From an uncultured Phocaeicola sp. (GTDB taxonomy: Bacteria > Bacteroidota > Bacteroidia > Bacteroidales > Bacteroidaceae): 64,000 bases of DNA. The position numbers and the translations under genes are program-made. This document shows positions 17,143 to 27,748 of this stretch, piece after piece. A model generated the notes under the pieces. It did no database searches. It was not told the origin of the DNA and saw only the letters and a program-made list of their open reading frames with translations. Location: positions 1 through 64,000 of the forward strand of contig CANPVZ010000007.1 in NCBI GenBank assembly GCA_947581855.1. The letters run 5' to 3'. Numbering within the stretch: the stretch's first letter is position 1; the number at the start of each line of letters is the position of its first letter.

Positions 17143-19425
17143 ATGAAAAATAAAATATCAAAAGCATATATAGGTGTATGTTTACTGGTCGCTTTTTCTT
17201 CGTGCAGCGATTCGTTCCTGGAAGAGAAAAGGGATTATAACAACCTTACTACGGTGGACGTATATAGCGATCCTGAACAGGCTACGGCTGTGTTCGCTAC
17301 CATTTACAAACAGATTATGGAACTGTATAATTCCCCGTTTTGCGGTGCTGATCCGTTGATGCGTCAAGATCAGGGTACGGGTGGCAAACAGCATATTTAT
17401 ACGGAAGAGTTAGCCGATGGAGGTTTTAAAGACGGAAGGTATAACGGAACAAACGGTAAAAATACCAAAGCCGGTAACCATATCTCGAATCCGCCATATT
17501 GGAATGACCCCAAGAACCAGACGAAGAATTACAATAATTTCAGTCGTCGTACCTTATTCCCTACGGTGTATGTAATCAATAATTTCATTACCGAAATTGA
17601 TCGTTCACGCTCGTTGTGCGGTACGGAGCAGTTTTGGAATCACTTGAAAGGACAAGCTATTTTTACCCGGGCATGGCTCTATTTTGATGCGGTGCGTTTA
17701 TGGGGAGGTTTTCCTTACTATTGTACGGAAAATGATATGGCCGAAATGGGCGACCGTTCGCCGCGTATGCCTATTCAGGATTGTATCGACAAAGTTTGTG
17801 CTGACTTTGAAGAGGCTGCGAAATTGCTTCCTGCCAAATGGGAAGGAGAAGATTATGGCCGTTTTACCTCTGTGGCGGCTTTAGCCATGGCGGCAAGAGC
17901 AAGAGTTTATATGGCCAGTCCGGTATTTAATGCCAGTTGGGACAATCCCGACGGTAAACGGTGGCAAACGGCATTGGATGCCAGTTTGAAAGCATTGTCT
18001 GCCGCCGATGACGCTCAATACGGAACCAGCGTGACCGATATCGATTCGTGGGATAAGGCTTTTTATGCTTTCGACGGAACTGCGTTCAATCCTGAAGCTA
18101 TTATAACTGTCATGATGAATGATGATCCTTTGGTAGGCGGAACTTATAATAAATGGGAAGGTAAGATCCGACCGGGCGTGATAGCTAAAACCAATGCCAG
18201 CGGTATTTGCGCTCCCGACCAGATATTGAAGGCTTTTCCGATGAAGAGCGGTAAACCGGCTACGGAAGAAAATGGCTATGATGACGATAAATTCTATCGT
18301 AACCGGGATCCTCGATTTTATCGCACGTTTGCTTTTTCCGGTTGTGAGTGGCCGGGAGTGAATCAGCAAATCTGGCTGTATGCTTACAAATATGACGAGG
18401 ACGAGAATAACCGTTACCGTTATACGGACGGAAGTAAACAGGATGGAGGAGCCAAGGCTAAAAGTCGTGCCATTGTGTGGAAAATGTCAAATCCGGCCAT
18501 CCAGGCGGGAAGCGAGTCGACAGCAGGTACGAATGTATTGGAATACCGCTATGCGGAGCTGTTGTTGAATGTAGCCGAATGTTATGCGGCACAAGGAAAT
18601 GCTGGTAAATGTCTCGAATATTTGGGTAGAATACGTTCCCGCGTAGGTATCGATGCGGCTAATAATTATGGTTTAGGAGGAATTTCCGATCGTTATCAAC
18701 TGATTAAAGCCGTATTGAATGAGCGCCAAGTAGAATTGGCTTACGAAGGCAAGCGTTCGTGGGATATGCGCCGCTGGCTGTTGTACGAAGGAGGAGCCGG
18801 ATTTGATCCGAGAATTGGCGGAGGTTTCAATGATAACACCCGCGCTTATGATCCCGAAGGCGCTTGGGGAAGCGGTTGGAAGATATATGACGGCAAGGAA
18901 GGACGACCGAATTATACGAGAACAAACAATGTGCTTACCCGGTTAGGACTACCTCGTTTCTGCGGAACCAAACATACCAGTAAGATATGGGGATATGATT
19001 TAGATAATATTCATGCGGTACCTGAATATATAGGGACTGATCCGAACCATCCGTTGATTGACAATGTACTGTTGAAGTCGGTTCCGGGTATTAGAAGAGA
19101 TATGAACGAAGCGGAACGCGACGAAGCGTTCGACAGACTGGAAAATTTGTGTCAGAGCGTAGGTATCGAAACTTATGATCCTATTGAGAAAATGGGACCT
19201 AAATACGGGATGGAGTCCGGTACCAAAGAGGTAGACCAAAACTTCTTGTTTGCCTGGAGGGGTTGGTATTACATTTATCCGATACATTACGACATGTACA
19301 CAGTAGGGAAAGGAAACGAATGGATAGAACAAACCGCCGGTTGGATGATTGCTAATTCTAGTCCGGCAGGCAACAATATGGAAGAGCAGGATGGAACCTA
19401 TTTCTATTGTATGCCGGAAAAATAA
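17143..19425 (+). CDS. SusD/RagB family nutrient-binding outer membrane lipoprotein
   Basis: ORF 17113-19425, start probably 17143 (MKNKISKAYIGVCLLVAFSSCSD); lipobox; SusD-like 'RAWLYFDAVRLWGGFPYY', 'VLNERQVELAYEGKRSWDMRRW'. Confidence 0.94.
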   Translation: MKNKISKAYIGVCLLVAFSSCSDSFLEEKRDYNNLTTVDVYSDPEQATAVFATIYKQIMELYNSPFCGADPLMRQDQGTGGKQHIYTEELADGGFKDGRYNGTNGKNTKAGNHISNPPYWNDPKNQTKNYNNFSRRTLFPTVYVINNFITEIDRSRSLCGTEQFWNHLKGQAIFTRAWLYFDAVRLWGGFPYYCTENDMAEMGDRSPRMPIQDCIDKVCADFEEAAKLLPAKWEGEDYGRFTSVAALAMAARARVYMASPVFNASWDNPDGKRWQTALDASLKALSAADDAQYGTSVTDIDSWDKAFYAFDGTAFNPEAIITVMMNDDPLVGGTYNKWEGKIRPGVIAKTNASGICAPDQILKAFPMKSGKPATEENGYDDDKFYRNRDPRFYRTFAFSGCEWPGVNQQIWLYAYKYDEDENNRYRYTDGSKQDGGAKAKSRAIVWKMSNPAIQAGSESTAGTNVLEYRYAELLLNVAECYAAQGNAGKCLEYLGRIRSRVGIDAANNYGLGGISDRYQLIKAVLNERQVELAYEGKRSWDMRRWLLYEGGAGFDPRIGGGFNDNTRAYDPEGAWGSGWKIYDGKEGRPNYTRTNNVLTRLGLPRFCGTKHTSKIWGYDLDNIHAVPEYIGTDPNHPLIDNVLLKSVPGIRRDMNEAERDEAFDRLENLCQSVGIETYDPIEKMGPKYGMESGTKEVDQNFLFAWRGWYYIYPIHYDMYTVGKGNEWIEQTAGWMIANSSPAGNNMEEQDGTYFYCMPEK

Positions 19426-19502
19426 CGTTCGAGGGAATTTGATACTTCACTAAAATGTTTCAGGTTCTATGTAAAAACACATAGAGTCGTGTAATACATA
19501 GC

Positions 19503-19550
19503 TAAATAGATGGGGAGCTGCGCTGGAAAGTGCAGCTCCCTTTCTATTTT
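19503..19550 (+). terminator. Intrinsic terminator after susD
   Basis: AAATAGAtGGGGAGCTGC...GCAGCTCCCtTTCTATTTT. Confidence 0.75.
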
Positions 19551-19690
19551 GGTACTGTCTGGAATTTTGTCTCCGGTTACGGAACATGAGAATCCAAATA
19601 ATTTCTAACTTAAATCTTTCATCAAACCATATCTTTTTTCTACTTTTGTGAGCATTAACCAAACCTTAGTAATAAACAGAAACAAAATTT

Positions 19691-21097
19691 ATGGGTGGCT
19701 TTTTTGGAACAGTCTCAACAAAAGATTGTGTGACCGATTTATTTTACGGCACAGACTACAATTCTCATTTAGGAACAAAGCGTGGCGGAATGGCCACATA
19801 TAATACGGAAAACGGGTTTACACGTTCAATCCATAATTTGGAAAGTTCGTATTTCCGAACCAAGTTTGAACCTGATTTACCTAAGTTCAGCGGGCATGCC
19901 GGAATCGGAATTATCAGCGATACCGATGCCCAGCCGATTGTTATCAATTCGCATCTGGGGCGTTTCGCTATTGTGACCGTTGCCAAAATTGCCAATATTG
20001 AAGAAATTGAAGCGGAATTGCTTGCTAAAAACATGCATTTTGCCGAGATGAGTTCCGGAAAAACGAATCAGACGGAATTGATAGCCTTGTTAATCATTCA
20101 GGGGCGTACGTTCGAGGAAGGTATTGAGAATGTATATAACATGGTGAAAGGCTCTTGCTCTATGTTGATATTGACTGAGGACGGTATTATTGCAGCTCGT
20201 GACAAATGGGGGCGGACACCAATTATTATCGGGAAGAAAGAAGGAGCGTATGCGGTTACGAGTGAATCGAGCAGCCTTCCTAATCTTGAATTTGAAGTGG
20301 AACGTTTTGTCGGACCCGGAGAGATTCTGCGGATTTATGCCGACCGTGTGGAGCAACTCCGCAAACCGAACGAGGGGATGCAGATTTGCTCTTTTTTGTG
20401 GGTATATTACGGTTTCCCCGTGTCGTGTTATGAGAATAAAAATGTGGAAGAGGTGCGTTTTGCCTGTGGTTTTAAAATGGGCCAGAAAGATGATTCGGAA
20501 GTAGATTGCGCTTGCGGCATTCCCGATTCGGGAGTGGGTATGGCTTTGGGGTATGCCGAGGGAAAAGGTGTTCCTTATCATCGCGCTATTACCAAATATA
20601 CGCCTACCTGGCCTCGTAGTTTTACTCCGGGCAATCAATCCATGCGTTCGTTGGTGGCTAAAATGAAACTGATTCCCAATCGTGCCATGTTGCAGGACAA
20701 ACGAATCTTGTTCTGTGACGATTCCATCGTACGTGGTACTCAGTTGCGCGATAATGTGAAAATTCTTTATGATTACGGTGCAAAAGAAGTACATATGCGT
20801 ATTGCTTGTCCGCCGTTGATCTACGCTTGTCCGTTTATCGGCTTCACGGCCTCGAAAGGCGATTTGGAGTTGATTACACGCCGAATGATTCAGGAACTGG
20901 AAGGAGATCATACGAAGAATCTGGACAAATATGCGACTACCGATTCTCCCGAATACAACAGGATGGTGGAGATGATTCGTGAGCGTTTTGGTCTGACTTC
21001 TTTGAAATTTAATTCGGTAGAGACGCTGATAGAAGCTATCGGTTTGCCCAAATGCAAGGTGTGTACACACTGCTTCGATGGCAGTAGCCATTTTTAA
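19691..21097 (+). CDS. Amidophosphoribosyltransferase-like (PurF family) protein
   Basis: 468 aa; GATase II fold '[15 protein letters not shown]', PRPP motif '[14 protein letters not shown]', C-terminal '[10 protein letters not shown]'. Confidence 0.88.
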   Translation: MGGFFGTVSTKDCVTDLFYGTDYNSHLGTKRGGMATYNTENGFTRSIHNLESSYFRTKFEPDLPKFSGHAGIGIISDTDAQPIVINSHLGRFAIVTVAKIANIEEIEAELLAKNMHFAEMSSGKTNQTELIALLIIQGRTFEEGIENVYNMVKGSCSMLILTEDGIIAARDKWGRTPIIIGKKEGAYAVTSESSSLPNLEFEVERFVGPGEILRIYADRVEQLRKPNEGMQICSFLWVYYGFPVSCYENKNVEEVRFACGFKMGQKDDSEVDCACGIPDSGVGMALGYAEGKGVPYHRAITKYTPTWPRSFTPGNQSMRSLVAKMKLIPNRAMLQDKRILFCDDSIVRGTQLRDNVKILYDYGAKEVHMRIACPPLIYACPFIGFTASKGDLELITRRMIQELEGDHTKNLDKYATTDSPEYNRMVEMIRERFGLTSLKFNSVETLIEAIGLPKCKVCTHCFDGSSHF

Positions 21098-21129
21098 AAA
21101 GGAAGGAACTCATTAATTATAGAAAGATT

Positions 21130-22350
21130 ATGAATTTAGTAGAACGTTTTTTAAAGTATGTAAGTTTCGACACGCAATCATGCGAAGAGTCTGAAACTAC
21201 TCCCAGCACTCCCAAGCAATTGGTGTTTGCTAAGTATTTAAAGGAAGAGTTGGAAACGTTGGGTTTGCAGGAAGTTCTTCTCGATGAGAACGGCTACTTA
21301 TATGCTACCTTGCCCGCTAATACTGATAAGAAAGTACCTACGATAGGATTTATTGCCCATATGGATACAAGTCCTGATATGAGCGGTGAAAACGTAAGTC
21401 CGCGTATTGTGGAGAATTACGACGGTGGCGATATTATTCTTAGTGAAGCCGATAAGATAATTCTTTCTCCCAAGCAATTTCCCGAATTGTTGGATCATAG
21501 AGGAGAAGATTTAATTGTAACTGACGGTCATACCCTTTTGGGTGCCGACGATAAAGCCGGAATAGCAGAAATCGTATCGGCGATGGTTTATTTAATGGAA
21601 CATCCGGAAATAGAACATGGAAAGATTCGTTTGGGCTTTACTCCGGATGAAGAGATCGGTCGCGGAGCTGATAAGTTTAATGTAGAACTTTTTGGTTGTG
21701 ATTGGGCTTATACGATGGACGGTGGTGAAGTGGGCGAGTTGGAGTTTGAAAACTTTAACGCCGCGGCTGCTAAAATTACTTTTAAAGGTCGGAATGTGCA
21801 TCCTGGCTATTCTAAAAATAAGATGATAAATTCCATGTTGGTGGCAAACGAATTTATCGGCTTGCTACCTGCTAATGAGACGCCTGCCCATACAGAGGGA
21901 TATGAAGGCTTTTACCATTTGGTGGGTATGCAGGGTGATGTGGAATTGTCTGTTTTATCCTATATTATCCGCGATCATAACCGGGCTAAGTTTGAAGCGC
22001 GCAAGGCGGAGATGGAAAAGCAAACGGCTGTTATTAACTCTCGTTACGGGGAAGGCACTGCTACATTGGAGCTTCGTGATCAGTATTACAATATGCGTGA
22101 GAAGATAGAACCGGTAATGCATATCATCGATCTGGCATTCAAGGCGATGGAAGAAGTAGGAGTGAAGCCTGCAGTGAAGGCTATTCGTGGTGGAACGGAC
22201 GGGGCGCGTCTGTCTTTCGAGGGATTGCCTTGTCCGAATATTTTTGCCGGAGGTATTAACTTCCACGGACGTTATGAATTCTTGCCTATTCCCTCATTGG
22301 AAAAAGCATGCCGGGTAGTATCGAAGATTGTCGAGTTGAGTGCCCGTTAA
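21130..22350 (+). CDS. pepT: Peptidase T (tripeptide aminopeptidase)
   Basis: 406 aa; '[14 protein letters not shown]...[17 protein letters not shown]...[15 protein letters not shown]...[13 protein letters not shown]'. Confidence 0.95.
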   Translation: MNLVERFLKYVSFDTQSCEESETTPSTPKQLVFAKYLKEELETLGLQEVLLDENGYLYATLPANTDKKVPTIGFIAHMDTSPDMSGENVSPRIVENYDGGDIILSEADKIILSPKQFPELLDHRGEDLIVTDGHTLLGADDKAGIAEIVSAMVYLMEHPEIEHGKIRLGFTPDEEIGRGADKFNVELFGCDWAYTMDGGEVGELEFENFNAAAAKITFKGRNVHPGYSKNKMINSMLVANEFIGLLPANETPAHTEGYEGFYHLVGMQGDVELSVLSYIIRDHNRAKFEARKAEMEKQTAVINSRYGEGTATLELRDQYYNMREKIEPVMHIIDLAFKAMEEVGVKPAVKAIRGGTDGARLSFEGLPCPNIFAGGINFHGRYEFLPIPSLEKACRVVSKIVELSAR

Positions 22351-22457
22351 TTATTTTTTCTCACAGATTGCATAGGGAGCGTAAAACATTCAGAATTCGT
22401 GCAACTTATGTAATCTGTGATGCGTTTATATATAAATACAACTTATAATAAAGCAAG

Positions 22458-24740
22458 ATGTCTGAATTGTCTCCGTTGATAAGTGATTTGGCACTTATTC
22501 TGATTAGTGCGGGCATTATCACTTTGATTTTTAAGCGGCTGAAACAACCCTTGGTATTGGGCTATATTGTAGCGGGCTTTCTGGCAAGTCCGCATATGCC
22601 TTATACCCCTTCTATCGGCGATTTGATAGATGTAAAGACATGGGCGGATATCGGGGTGATATTCCTTCTTTTTGCCTTAGGACTGGAATTCAGTTTCAAG
22701 AAACTGATGAAAGTAGGCGGAACGGCTGTGATCGCAGCTTGTACCATTATCCTTTGTATGATTGTTATCGGAATGTTCGTGGGGATGTCGTTCGGCTGGA
22801 AACCTATGGATTGTATTTATTTGGGTGGTATGTTGGCAATGTCGTCCACTACTATTATATATAAAGCTTTCGATGATATGGGATTGCGTCAGCAGCGTTT
22901 TGCCGGTTTGGTGCTAAGTGTACTGATACTCGAAGATATTTTGGCCATCGTGCTGATGGTTATGCTTTCTACCTTGGCCGTCAGTCGGAATTTCGAAGGA
23001 ATGGAGATGATAGGAAGTATCGGTAAATTGGTATTCTTCCTTGTTCTGTGGTTTGTTGTAGGCATATATATAATTCCCACCTTTTTAAAAAAAGCCCGGA
23101 AGTGGATGGGGAATGAGACCCTGTTGATTGTGGCGTTAGGCATGTGTTTCGGCATGGTGGTGCTTGCGGCCAAAACGGGTTTCTCTGCAGCGTTCGGAGC
23201 GTTTATTATGGGTTCCATTCTTGCCGAGACGGTTGAGGCGGAGGCTATTGAGAAATTAGTGGCACCGGTGAAAGACCTGTTCGGAGCTATCTTTTTTGTA
23301 TCGGTGGGAATGATGGTCGATCCGTCCATGATTGTGGAATATAAAATACCTATCATAGCCATTACGCTTGCTATTTTGTTGGGACAGACTATTTTCGGTA
23401 CGGGCGGTTTTATATTGGCAGGACAACCTTTGAAAGTTGCCATGCAATGCGGTTTCAGTTTGACCCAGATCGGAGAATTCGCCTTTATTATAGCTTCATT
23501 GGGAGTCAGTTTGGGGGTGACTAGTGAGTTCCTTTATCCGATTGTAGTGGCTGTTTCCGTCATTACCACATTTCTTACTCCTTATATGATCCGTCTGTCG
23601 ACTCCGGCTTATGGATTTCTTCATAAGAACCTTCCTTCCCGATGGCTAAATTTGCTGGATCATTATGCTGCCCGTTCGCAGACAACAGTCAATCAGGAAA
23701 ACTATTGGCGTAAATTCCTGTTTGCAGTGGTGCGAATCGTGTTGGTGTATGTTATCTTGACGATTGCCGTCATTGCCATTTGTTTTAATTTTATTACTCC
23801 GATGGTTCATACGATATTGCCTGATACTTGGGGCAATTGGGTGAGTGCTACTATAACGGTACTGGCTATTTCGCCTTTTTTACGAGCTATCATGATGAAG
23901 AAGAACCATTCGATGGAGTTCCAGACTTTGTGGAAGGACAACCGTTTCAACCGGGCGCCGTTGGTATCTATGGTTATGTTGCGTATGGTGATTGCTATTA
24001 TGTTTGTGGTATACGTTATTTCCCATTTCTTCCGTGCTTCCTCGGCCATATTGACGGGAGTAGCCATTGTGCTGGTATTGTTAATGGTCTATTCGCGTCG
24101 TTTAAAGAAACAATCGATCTTTATGGAACGGACTTTCATACAGAATCTTCGCGTGCGCGATATGCGCGCTGAGTTCGAAGGAAAGAAAGCTCCCGAATAT
24201 GCCGGTCATCTTCTGTCACGTGATATTCACTTGTCCGATTTTGATATTCCCGCCAACTCTTTATGGGCGGGTTTTACACTTCGTGAACTCGATTTCGGTA
24301 AGAAGTATGGTGTACATGTAGCGTCCATATTACGCGGACAGGACCGTATTAATATTCCCGGAGGTGACACTCGTTTGTTTCCTAATGATAAGATTCAGGT
24401 AATCGGCACCGATGAACAGTTATCCGTTTTTGCCCAGGCCGGTGAGCGGGTGGCCCATGTAACGGAAGATGATGATTTGGAGAAACGTGAAATGAGTTTG
24501 AAGCAATTGGTAGTGGATGCCGGTTCTTCCTTTTTGGGTAAAAGCATTCGTGAAAGTGGCATACGCAACCATTATAAATGTCTGGTTGTGGGTGTGGAAA
24601 AACCGGACGGATCTTTGTTTACTCCCAATGTTGACGATCCGTTGAAAGAAGGTGATGTGGTTTGGGTGGTAGGTGAAAAAGAAAATGTTTATAGTCTTTT
24701 AGGAGAAAAATTATCCAATAAGAGGGCTGTTTCAGAATAA
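22458..24740 (+). CDS. CPA2-family cation:proton antiporter with TrkA_C domains
   Basis: 760 aa; Na_H_Exchanger fold 'LKQPLVLGYIVAGFLASPH', 'LFALGLEFSFKKL'; C-terminal TrkA_C-like repeats. Confidence 0.9.
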   Translation: MSELSPLISDLALILISAGIITLIFKRLKQPLVLGYIVAGFLASPHMPYTPSIGDLIDVKTWADIGVIFLLFALGLEFSFKKLMKVGGTAVIAACTIILCMIVIGMFVGMSFGWKPMDCIYLGGMLAMSSTTIIYKAFDDMGLRQQRFAGLVLSVLILEDILAIVLMVMLSTLAVSRNFEGMEMIGSIGKLVFFLVLWFVVGIYIIPTFLKKARKWMGNETLLIVALGMCFGMVVLAAKTGFSAAFGAFIMGSILAETVEAEAIEKLVAPVKDLFGAIFFVSVGMMVDPSMIVEYKIPIIAITLAILLGQTIFGTGGFILAGQPLKVAMQCGFSLTQIGEFAFIIASLGVSLGVTSEFLYPIVVAVSVITTFLTPYMIRLSTPAYGFLHKNLPSRWLNLLDHYAARSQTTVNQENYWRKFLFAVVRIVLVYVILTIAVIAICFNFITPMVHTILPDTWGNWVSATITVLAISPFLRAIMMKKNHSMEFQTLWKDNRFNRAPLVSMVMLRMVIAIMFVVYVISHFFRASSAILTGVAIVLVLLMVYSRRLKKQSIFMERTFIQNLRVRDMRAEFEGKKAPEYAGHLLSRDIHLSDFDIPANSLWAGFTLRELDFGKKYGVHVASILRGQDRINIPGGDTRLFPNDKIQVIGTDEQLSVFAQAGERVAHVTEDDDLEKREMSLKQLVVDAGSSFLGKSIRESGIRNHYKCLVVGVEKPDGSLFTPNVDDPLKEGDVVWVVGEKENVYSLLGEKLSNKRAVSE

Positions 24741-24786
24741 TTTGTTATGTTTACATCATTAATTACTAATATATAATATTTATACT

Positions 24787-25212
24787 ATGAAAAGTGATCC
24801 AAAAGAATGTCTCTATTGCCAAAATAACGAGACTTTGCACAATCTGATGATTGAATTTGCCCAATTAAGTGTTTCACGCGTGTTTTTATTTAAAGAACAG
24901 ACTTATAGAGGCCGTTGTTTGGTGGCTTATAACGGTCATGTGAATGATCTTTTTGAGTTGAGCGATGAAGAACGCAATGCTTTTATGGCAGATGTAACAC
25001 GTGTAACCCGGGCTATGGACAAGGCCTTTCATCCAGAGAAAATCAATTACGGCGCATATAGCGACAAACTTTCCCATCTGCATTTCCATTTGGCTCCCAA
25101 ATATGTAGACGGTCCCGATTACGGAGGTACTTTCCAGATGAATCCGGGTAAAGTATATTTGACGGATGCCGAATATCAGGAGTTGATAGAAGCGGTAAAA
25201 GCTAATCTCTAA
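24787..25212 (+). CDS. HIT family protein
   Basis: 141 aa; 'CLYCQNNETLHNLMIEFAQL...LSHLHFHLAPKY' histidine triad. Confidence 0.85.
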   Translation: MKSDPKECLYCQNNETLHNLMIEFAQLSVSRVFLFKEQTYRGRCLVAYNGHVNDLFELSDEERNAFMADVTRVTRAMDKAFHPEKINYGAYSDKLSHLHFHLAPKYVDGPDYGGTFQMNPGKVYLTDAEYQELIEAVKANL

Positions 25213-25224
25213 TTGGTATAAGAT

Positions 25225-26124
25225 ATGAAAAAGAGCAGATATTGTGGCGTAGTAGTCCCGATGGTAACACCGGTGACGGCTACGGGCGCTCTGGATGTGA
25301 AGGCGGTAGAGCGCATTATCGAAAGTTTTGCAAAGAGTGGCGTGGCTCCTTTATTAATGGGAACCACCGGCGAAGGCAATTCCGTATCGGCAGAAGATGG
25401 TTTACTGATGGTACAGACGGCAGTGAAAGCTGCGCGAGGAAGGATTTTGATTTATGCAGGTCTGACGGGTACATGTGTATCGGAACAGATAAAGGCGGCA
25501 GAGGCTTATACGGCAGCCGGAGCGGATGTGATAGTTTCTACTCTTCCGAGTTATTATGCCCTGACGGACGAACAAATGTACAACTATTACAAGACATTGG
25601 CCGACAGCATAAAAGGTCCGTTGATGCTTTATAATATCAAAGCGACCACCCACATGACGATTCCGGTGGACGTGGTACGTCGTTTGAGCGAACATCCCAA
25701 TATTGTAGGTCTGAAGGATTCCGAACGCGATTTGGAAAGAATGGATGCCTGTATCGCTATTTCCCGCGAGAGGGAAGATTTTGCCTATTTCTGCGGTTGG
25801 GCTGCACAGTCGGCACACAGTTTGGAGTTGGGTGCTGATGGTATCGTTCCCAGTACGGGCAACTTTGTACCGAAGATGTTTCAAGATCTGTATGAAGCTG
25901 TTGAAAAAGGCGATATGGAAACAGCCAATCGTTTGCAGGACGAGACCAATGCTATTGCCAAGATTTATCAGGAAGGACGTACGTTGGGCGAATCGTTGAC
26001 CGCTTTGAAAGTGATGATGCAGACCGATGGTTTGTGCGAACCGTATATGTTGGCTCCTCTCACCCGTTTGCCGGAGGAGGTGGAAGCCGGGATTGCAGCC
26101 CGTGCGCGCATGGTAAACCATTAA
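25225..26124 (+). CDS. Dihydrodipicolinate synthase / N-acetylneuraminate lyase family protein
   Basis: 299 aa; 'GVVVPMVTPV...LLMGTTGEGNSVS...MLYNIKATTHM...IVGLKDSERD' with Schiff-base Lys. Confidence 0.9.
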   Translation: MKKSRYCGVVVPMVTPVTATGALDVKAVERIIESFAKSGVAPLLMGTTGEGNSVSAEDGLLMVQTAVKAARGRILIYAGLTGTCVSEQIKAAEAYTAAGADVIVSTLPSYYALTDEQMYNYYKTLADSIKGPLMLYNIKATTHMTIPVDVVRRLSEHPNIVGLKDSERDLERMDACIAISREREDFAYFCGWAAQSAHSLELGADGIVPSTGNFVPKMFQDLYEAVEKGDMETANRLQDETNAIAKIYQEGRTLGESLTALKVMMQTDGLCEPYMLAPLTRLPEEVEAGIAARARMVNH

Positions 26125-26179
26125 ACATGTCCTTTAAAACCTTTATATTCTAATACTTACTATTGAAAACATATTTAAT

Positions 26180-27748
26180 ATGCATGAACCTATAATTCAT
26201 TGGATTGATTATGTAATTGTTATACTTTCCGTTGTGTTGGCAGTAGGTATGGGCGTTTATTTTGCCCGTCGCCAGAAAAATACGGAAGCCTATTTTGCCG
26301 GAGGTGGAAATATACCGGCTTGGGCGGTGGGAATGTCTATTTTCGCCACGCTTATCAGTAGTGTCACTTTTCTGGCTTATCCGGGAGCCGCGTATGCTTC
26401 TAACTGGATATTGCTGGTACAAGGATTGATGGTGCCGATAGTGCTGGTGGCTATGATCGGAGTGATCGTTCCTTTATTCCGCAAAGTTATCAAACTAAGT
26501 ACGTATGAGTATTTCGAACGCCGTTTCGGTTTCTTTGCCCGTTTATATAGTTCATTGGCCTTTATGTTGGGTCATTTCTCTAAAATGGGTACAGTGTTCT
26601 TTCTAGTTAGTTTGGCATTGTCGGAGTTTCTGAGCTTCGATATTTATATGATTATTCTGATATTGGGTATTGCCATTATATTGCTGACGTTGCTCGGAGG
26701 TATGGAAGCCATTATCTGGATGGATGTGATTCAAGGTTTTATGCTGATCGGAGGTGGTCTGATATGCTTGGGCCTGTTGTTATTCCTTCCGGAAGGAGGC
26801 CCTTCTACAGTATTCTCCGTGGCAAAACAGTTTGATAAGATCAGTTTCGGCCCTTATGATTGGGATTTGACACAGCTTACTTTTGTAGTAATGGCTTTAA
26901 ACGGTATTTTCTATGCTATTCAGAAATATGGAACGGACCAGACCATCGTGCAACGGTATTTGGCGGCCAAAGATGACAAGAGCGCTAAAAAGGCGGCGTA
27001 TATCGGCGTGTTTATGAGTGTTCCGGTGTGGACGTTATTTATGTTTATCGGAACCGGATTGTTTGTCTTTTATCAGGTGTCGGGAAATCCCCTCCCGGAT
27101 GGTATTAAGGCGGATGCCGTATTTCCGTTCTTTATCGGAACCCAGTTGCCGGTAGGAGTAACCGGGTTGATTATTGCGGCTTTGGCGGCAGCGGCTATAT
27201 CGAGTCTCGACTCGGATATGAACTGTCTGGCAGCTATTGCCGTTCAGGATTACTACGTTCGTTTTAAACCGAAAAGTACGGATAAGCAACAGTTACGTTT
27301 CGGACGTTTGATTGTAGTGCTATCGGGTGTTGCATCGGTAGGTATTGCCATGCTTTATGTGGTATGGGGAGGAGAAGGAGTGCTTGGTGCTGTCTTTGGA
27401 CTATACGCTATATTCTCGGCCGGTATTGTCGGGCTTTTCCTTTTAGGGTTGCTCAGCCGGCGTGCCAATAAGCAAGGATTATATGTCGGTATTGCAGCAG
27501 CTATATTCTTTACAGCCTATGCCATGTTGACTTCTACGAAGTTTGATTTTGGAAACGGCAAGCAATTATTATTAGATTTAGGTTCGTGGAACTTTACCCA
27601 TCACAAATACATGTTGGGTGTTTACAGTCATATTATTGTATTTGTAGTCGGTTACTTTGCCAGCTTCTTCTTTAAAGCTCCGCTAGCCGACAAAGAACTT
27701 ACTATTTACGGATATTTGGAAAAGAAAAATAAAAAAGAAAAGAAATGA
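26180..27748 (+). CDS. Sodium:solute symporter (SSS family)
   Basis: 522 aa multi-TM; 'EAYFAGGGNIPAWAVGMSIFATLISSVTFLAYPGAAYA', 'YGTDQTIVQRYLAAKDDKSAKKAAY'. Confidence 0.93.
   Translation: MHEPIIHWIDYVIVILSVVLAVGMGVYFARRQKNTEAYFAGGGNIPAWAVGMSIFATLISSVTFLAYPGAAYASNWILLVQGLMVPIVLVAMIGVIVPLFRKVIKLSTYEYFERRFGFFARLYSSLAFMLGHFSKMGTVFFLVSLALSEFLSFDIYMIILILGIAIILLTLLGGMEAIIWMDVIQGFMLIGGGLICLGLLLFLPEGGPSTVFSVAKQFDKISFGPYDWDLTQLTFVVMALNGIFYAIQKYGTDQTIVQRYLAAKDDKSAKKAAYIGVFMSVPVWTLFMFIGTGLFVFYQVSGNPLPDGIKADAVFPFFIGTQLPVGVTGLIIAALAAAAISSLDSDMNCLAAIAVQDYYVRFKPKSTDKQQLRFGRLIVVLSGVASVGIAMLYVVWGGEGVLGAVFGLYAIFSAGIVGLFLLGLLSRRANKQGLYVGIAAAIFFTAYAMLTSTKFDFGNGKQLLLDLGSWNFTHHKYMLGVYSHIIVFVVGYFASFFFKAPLADKELTIYGYLEKKNKKEKK

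Noticed and set aside
20090-21091. 333 aa minus-strand ORF antisense to the PurF-like gene
   Set aside because: Fully contained opposite a strongly supported gene; low-complexity shadow ORF with no family signature.
22889-23443. 184 aa minus-strand ORF inside the antiporter
   Set aside because: Antisense to multi-TM coding sequence; no recognisable motif.
25402-26121. 239 aa minus-strand ORF antisense to the DHDPS-family gene
   Set aside because: Antisense shadow; no domain motifs.
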